Part shown: piece by piece, positions 61,805 through 64,000 of the stretch
How the letters are laid out: the number at the start of each line of letters is the position of its first letter
Position numbering within the stretch: position 1 is the first letter of the stretch
Assembly (NCBI GenBank): GCA_021770245.1
Contig: JAETRI010000010.1
Location: 1-64,000, forward strand
DNA: 64,000 nt
Direction: 5' to 3'
Source: Lachnospiraceae bacterium
Lineage (GTDB): Bacteria > Bacillota > Clostridia > Lachnospirales > Lachnospiraceae
Program-made: the position numbers and the translations under genes
The notes under the pieces: generated by a model
The model's input: the letters and a program-made list of their open reading frames with translations, nothing else
Told to the model about the DNA's origin: nothing
The model's database searches: none

Positions 61805-62099
61805 CCATAATACAGTAACAGAGGCTGTTCCTGCGCAGAGTCCAGCCTTTTTTCTCCGGCAGTTTGAGCGTAGTGTCCTGATACAGTTCGTCCCCGTTTT
61901 CTGCGTCTCCGGCCGTCATCCGGCAAAACCGCAGGATATCCTAAAATAAAAATGCCATGCAATCGGCGAACCTTTTGCATAGCATTTTTATTTTCCGTTT
62001 ACTTGGCATAAGTCATAAGTTTTGTAATATTTCCTTATGGGCGGCTTCCTTGGGACAGCCGCCCTGTTTTATGCAGGCTTTTCGTCTTTCCGCTCTCTT
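61805..62099. other. Interval after the TA-like pair
   Basis: It holds a bidirectional terminator (next entry) and a GGGCGGC/GCCGCCC hairpin at 62,038-62,064. A minus-strand open stretch at about 61,800-61,930 has no ribosome site and matches nothing I recognise; it may be a remnant of a former gene. Confidence 0.35.
61945..61992. terminator. Bidirectional intrinsic terminator
   Basis: AAAAATGCCATGCAA (61,948-61,962) and TTGCATAGCATTTTT (61,975-61,989) form a stem with one mismatch, with U-runs in either direction. It can end both the toxin-antitoxin-like transcript and the ahcY transcript. Confidence 0.75.
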
Positions 62100-63347
62100 T
62101 TATACCAGAGATTTATTCAGATAAGCTTCCTGTTCCGCCGTCAGCGTGTCGATCTTTTTGCCCAGGAAACGCAGCTTTCTCGCCGCCACATCCGCATCGA
62201 TTTCCTCGGGAACATCGATGAGCATCTCATTCATTTCTTTTCCATGCTCCACCAGATATTTCGCGGAAAGGGCCTGGATCGCGAAGCTCATATCCATGAT
62301 CTCGGCCGGATGTCCGTCTCCCGCCGCCAGGTTCACCAGGCGGCCTTCCGCCAGAACGAAGATCCAACGGCCGTTTTCCAGCTTATAGCCCTGGATATTC
62401 TTCCTCATCTCTTTGGATTCCACTGCCATGGCGCGCAGCCCGGCCATATCGATTTCGCAGTCAAAGTGGCCTGCGTTACAGAGGATGGCGCCCTCCTTCA
62501 TCTCCATGAAGTCCTCTTCGTCAATTACCTTATCGCAGCCCGTCACCGTCACGAAGAAATCTCCCAGCCCTGCCGCTTCCTTCATGGGCATCACCTCAAA
62601 TCCGTCCATGACGGCTTCAATGGCTTTCACAGGATTGATCTCCGTTACAATTACCTTTGCGCCGAGCCCCTTTGCCCTCATGGCCACTCCCTTGCCGCAC
62701 CAGCCATAGCCGGCCACCACCACGTTCTTGCCCGCCACGATCAGGTTGGTGGTACGCATCACGCCGTCCCATACGGACTGTCCCGTACCGTAACGGTTAT
62801 CAAAGAAATGCTTACACTGGGCGTTGTTTACCCGGATCATGGGGAATTTCAGATCCCCTGCCCGGTTCATGGCCTCCAGGCGGATAATCCCTGTGGTCGT
62901 CTCCTCACAGCCGCCCAGGATCGCCGGAATCAGTTCCTGCATTTCCGTATGAACCATGTGCACCAGATCGCCCCCGTCGTCAATGATGATATTCGGGCCG
63001 GCGGAAAGCACGGCGCGGATATGTCTGTTATACTCCTCCTGCGTGGCTCCATACCAGGCATGTACTTCCAGCCCCGCCTTTACCAGCGCCGCTGCCACGT
63101 CGTCCTGCGTGGAAAGCGGATTGGAACCGGTTACGTACATCTGTGCCCCGCCCGCAGCCAATACCTTACACAGGTAAGCCGTCTTCGCTTCCAGGTGCAC
63201 GGAAAGGGTGATCTTCTTTCCCGAAAAGGGTTTGGTCTGGCTGAATTCTTCTTCCAGCATGCGCAGCAGGTCACAGTTCCTTTTGACCCATTCGATCTTC
63301 TGCTCGCCGGATCCGGCCAGGTTAATGTCTCTGATTTCACTGCTCAT
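62100..63347 (-). CDS. ahcY: Adenosylhomocysteinase
   Basis: This 415-residue NAD-dependent enzyme splits S-adenosylhomocysteine into adenosine and homocysteine, completing the methylation cycle. Signatures include SVHLEAKTAYL (about 50-60), the adenosine-site NAQCKHFFDNRYGTGQS (about 175-191), the NAD-binding VAGYGWCGKGVAMRAKG (about 205-221) and CNAGHFDCEID (about 287-297). The C-terminus ends LTAEQEAYLNKSLV; the usual K-x-x-x-Y terminal extension of longer enzymes is absent, as in short bacterial forms. AGGAGAG lies about seven bases before ATG 63347. Confidence 0.96.
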   Translation of the reverse strand: MSSEIRDINLAGSGEQKIEWVKRNCDLLRMLEEEFSQTKPFSGKKITLSVHLEAKTAYLCKVLAAGGAQMYVTGSNPLSTQDDVAAALVKAGLEVHAWYGATQEEYNRHIRAVLSAGPNIIIDDGGDLVHMVHTEMQELIPAILGGCEETTTGIIRLEAMNRAGDLKFPMIRVNNAQCKHFFDNRYGTGQSVWDGVMRTTNLIVAGKNVVVAGYGWCGKGVAMRAKGLGAKVIVTEINPVKAIEAVMDGFEVMPMKEAAGLGDFFVTVTGCDKVIDEEDFMEMKEGAILCNAGHFDCEIDMAGLRAMAVESKEMRKNIQGYKLENGRWIFVLAEGRLVNLAAGDGHPAEIMDMSFAIQALSAKYLVEHGKEMNEMLIDVPEEIDADVAARKLRFLGKKIDTLTAEQEAYLNKSLV

Positions 63348-63364
63348 CTCTAGCTCTCCTTTCT

Positions 63365-63505
63365 CCGCACTGGCGGATAAAGTTTGGAAGTAAACTTCCA
63401 AATCTCCCCGATTTGAATGTGCGCGAAAGCGCACAAATAAAAGTTTGAAGCTACGTTTCAAACTCTTTATGAATGGCAGTACCGCAGGCTTCGCCTGCGA
63501 TATGC
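63365..63505. repeat. Chain of five small hairpins in the ahcY leader
   Basis: In plus-strand order: CCGC/GCGG (63,365-63,376); TTTGGAAG/CTTCCAAA (63,383-63,402); TGTGCGC-GAAA-GCGCACA (63,418-63,435); AGTTTGAA/TTCAAACT (63,442-63,465); ACCGCAGGC/GCCTGCGATA (63,481-63,503). The last two recur near 30,977-31,041 and 52,812-52,871. Confidence 0.65.
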
Positions 63506-63592
63506 AGGGGAATAAAAATGGATACATTACCAGCCGAATTTTTATTTGAGTGATGGTCGTCTGTCCTGTCATCACTGGAAGAATCCATTCCT

Positions 63593-63621
63593 ATGGTAGC
63601 AAAAACGGAGACGGATTGCAA
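63593..63621 (-). promoter_or_regulatory. Candidate ahcY promoter
   Basis: On the minus strand TTGCAA, a 17-base spacer and TACCAT. The leader would be about 245 bases and include all five hairpins. Confidence 0.35.
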
Positions 63622-63642
63622 GAAAAAAGCGCGGCTTTCTGC

Positions 63643-63725
63643 GACAAACCCATGAAAGGCCCTGCGCCCCCTGGGGGGCCGGGCAGGGGTGCCCCAGGGG
63701 GCGCAGGGCCTTTCATAGGTTTATC
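63643..63725. repeat. GC-rich palindromic element, nearly perfect full copy
   Basis: Left arm GACAAACCCATGAAAGGCCC... and right arm ...GGGCCTTTCATAGGTTTATC pair over about 34 bases with two mismatches around a 15-base spacer. It lies between ahcY and the convergent-ended GNAT gene and is structurally the same as 23,583-23,664. Confidence 0.8.
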
Positions 63726-63750
63726 CGGGGGAAATCAAACGCCATGGAGA

Positions 63751-64000
63751 TCAAACCGGCTTCCACTCGTCCCGGAGCATCCGATATTCCACCCGGTCGC
63801 GCATCCGTCCGTGCATCCAGACCTTCTGTTTTAAATCAGCCTCCTTAATCAGGCCGCATTTGATCATTACTTTTTCCGATCCCTTATTTTCCGGGTCGCA
63901 GCCCGTGGTCAGACGGAATACATTGTTCTCTTCAAAGGCAAAACGAAGCACCTCCTGGAACGCCTCCGTCATATATCCCTGTCCCCAGAACTTTTTCCGG
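63751..64000 (-). CDS. GNAT acetyltransferase (RimJ/RimL type), 5' part off-window
   Basis: The last 83 codons of a GNAT-fold N-acetyltransferase are present, open to the right edge of the window. The sequence begins RKKFWGQGYMTEAF, the acetyl-CoA-binding motif A region of the Acetyltransf_3 group, and continues with AFEENNVFRLTTGCDPENKGSEKVMIKCGL and a C-terminal strand region. The ATG at 63972 is internal, not the start. The substrate (ribosomal protein or other amine) is unknown. Confidence 0.85.
   Translation of the reverse strand, partial: RKKFWGQGYMTEAFQEVLRFAFEENNVFRLTTGCDPENKGSEKVMIKCGLIKEADLKQKVWMHGRMRDRVEYRMLRDEWKPV

Noticed and set aside
62037-63353. Long plus-strand frame (438 codons) opposite ahcY
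   Set aside because: Antisense shadow; ahcY is certain from its NAD and adenosine motifs.

Overview
This 64 kb window is a chromosomal segment of a spore-forming, anaerobic, saccharolytic Firmicute, most likely a Clostridia of the family Lachnospiraceae. The reasons are: the syntenic block HU - S4 protein - yabP - yabQ - divIC - spoIIE - tilS - hpt - ftsH; a CotS-type coat protein; a YtvI-like permease; YesMN-type regulators beside sugar ABC transporters; PerR next to a reverse rubrerythrin; short (type 3) ProS; meso-diaminopimelate dehydrogenase; and a moderately high G+C with AGGAGG-type ribosome sites. I see no prophage, IS element, rRNA or CRISPR array. The species assignment is inference.

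Layout. 1-1,600: a tandem leader repeat belonging to a gene off the left edge, a TRIC-type channel gene and two tRNA-Gly genes. 1,600-10,770: a carbohydrate uptake locus, with a minus-strand operon (two permeases, lipoprotein binding protein, GH63-like glucosidase) divergent from YesN and YesM, which probably control it. 10,900-21,240: PLD-like protein, BspA-type surface protein, SPFH/zinc-ribbon protein, ddh, iron alcohol dehydrogenase, a domain-permuted GH3 glucosidase and tRNA-Leu/Tyr. 21,300-31,500: GH13 enzyme and the sporulation/cell-division operon. 31,500-40,000: cotS-like, cca, a cold-shock gene with a long structured leader, and a two-component system divergent from a three-gene lantibiotic-immunity-like ABC exporter. 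40,100-59,700: ackA, lipoprotein GH78 rhamnosidase, proS, hflX, a PHP-UvrD fusion helicase, ytvI-like gene, O-antigen-ligase-like gene, RluA-type synthase, carboxylesterase and a second two-component system. 59,900-64,000: perR and rubrerythrin, an AT-rich DUF4258/YgiT toxin-antitoxin-like pair, ahcY and a truncated GNAT gene.

The most striking feature is not a gene. Many start codons are preceded by a tiny GC-rich hairpin running directly into the Shine-Dalgarno sequence; I count about 13 cases. Larger intergenic spaces carry chains of further small palindromes, including almost identical copies far apart. A second dispersed family consists of long GC-rich palindromes with a conserved terminus (GACAAACGCATGAATGGCC-like), present as full inverted pairs and as half copies. 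Among proteins, the PHP-UvrD fusion with two QMSLF clamp-binding-like motifs and the SpoIIE lacking its membrane half deserve most attention.

No searches or folding programs were run. Domain assignments rest on recognised motifs, and residue positions are approximate. Several start codons were moved from the longest ORF to the codon that best fits a ribosome site.
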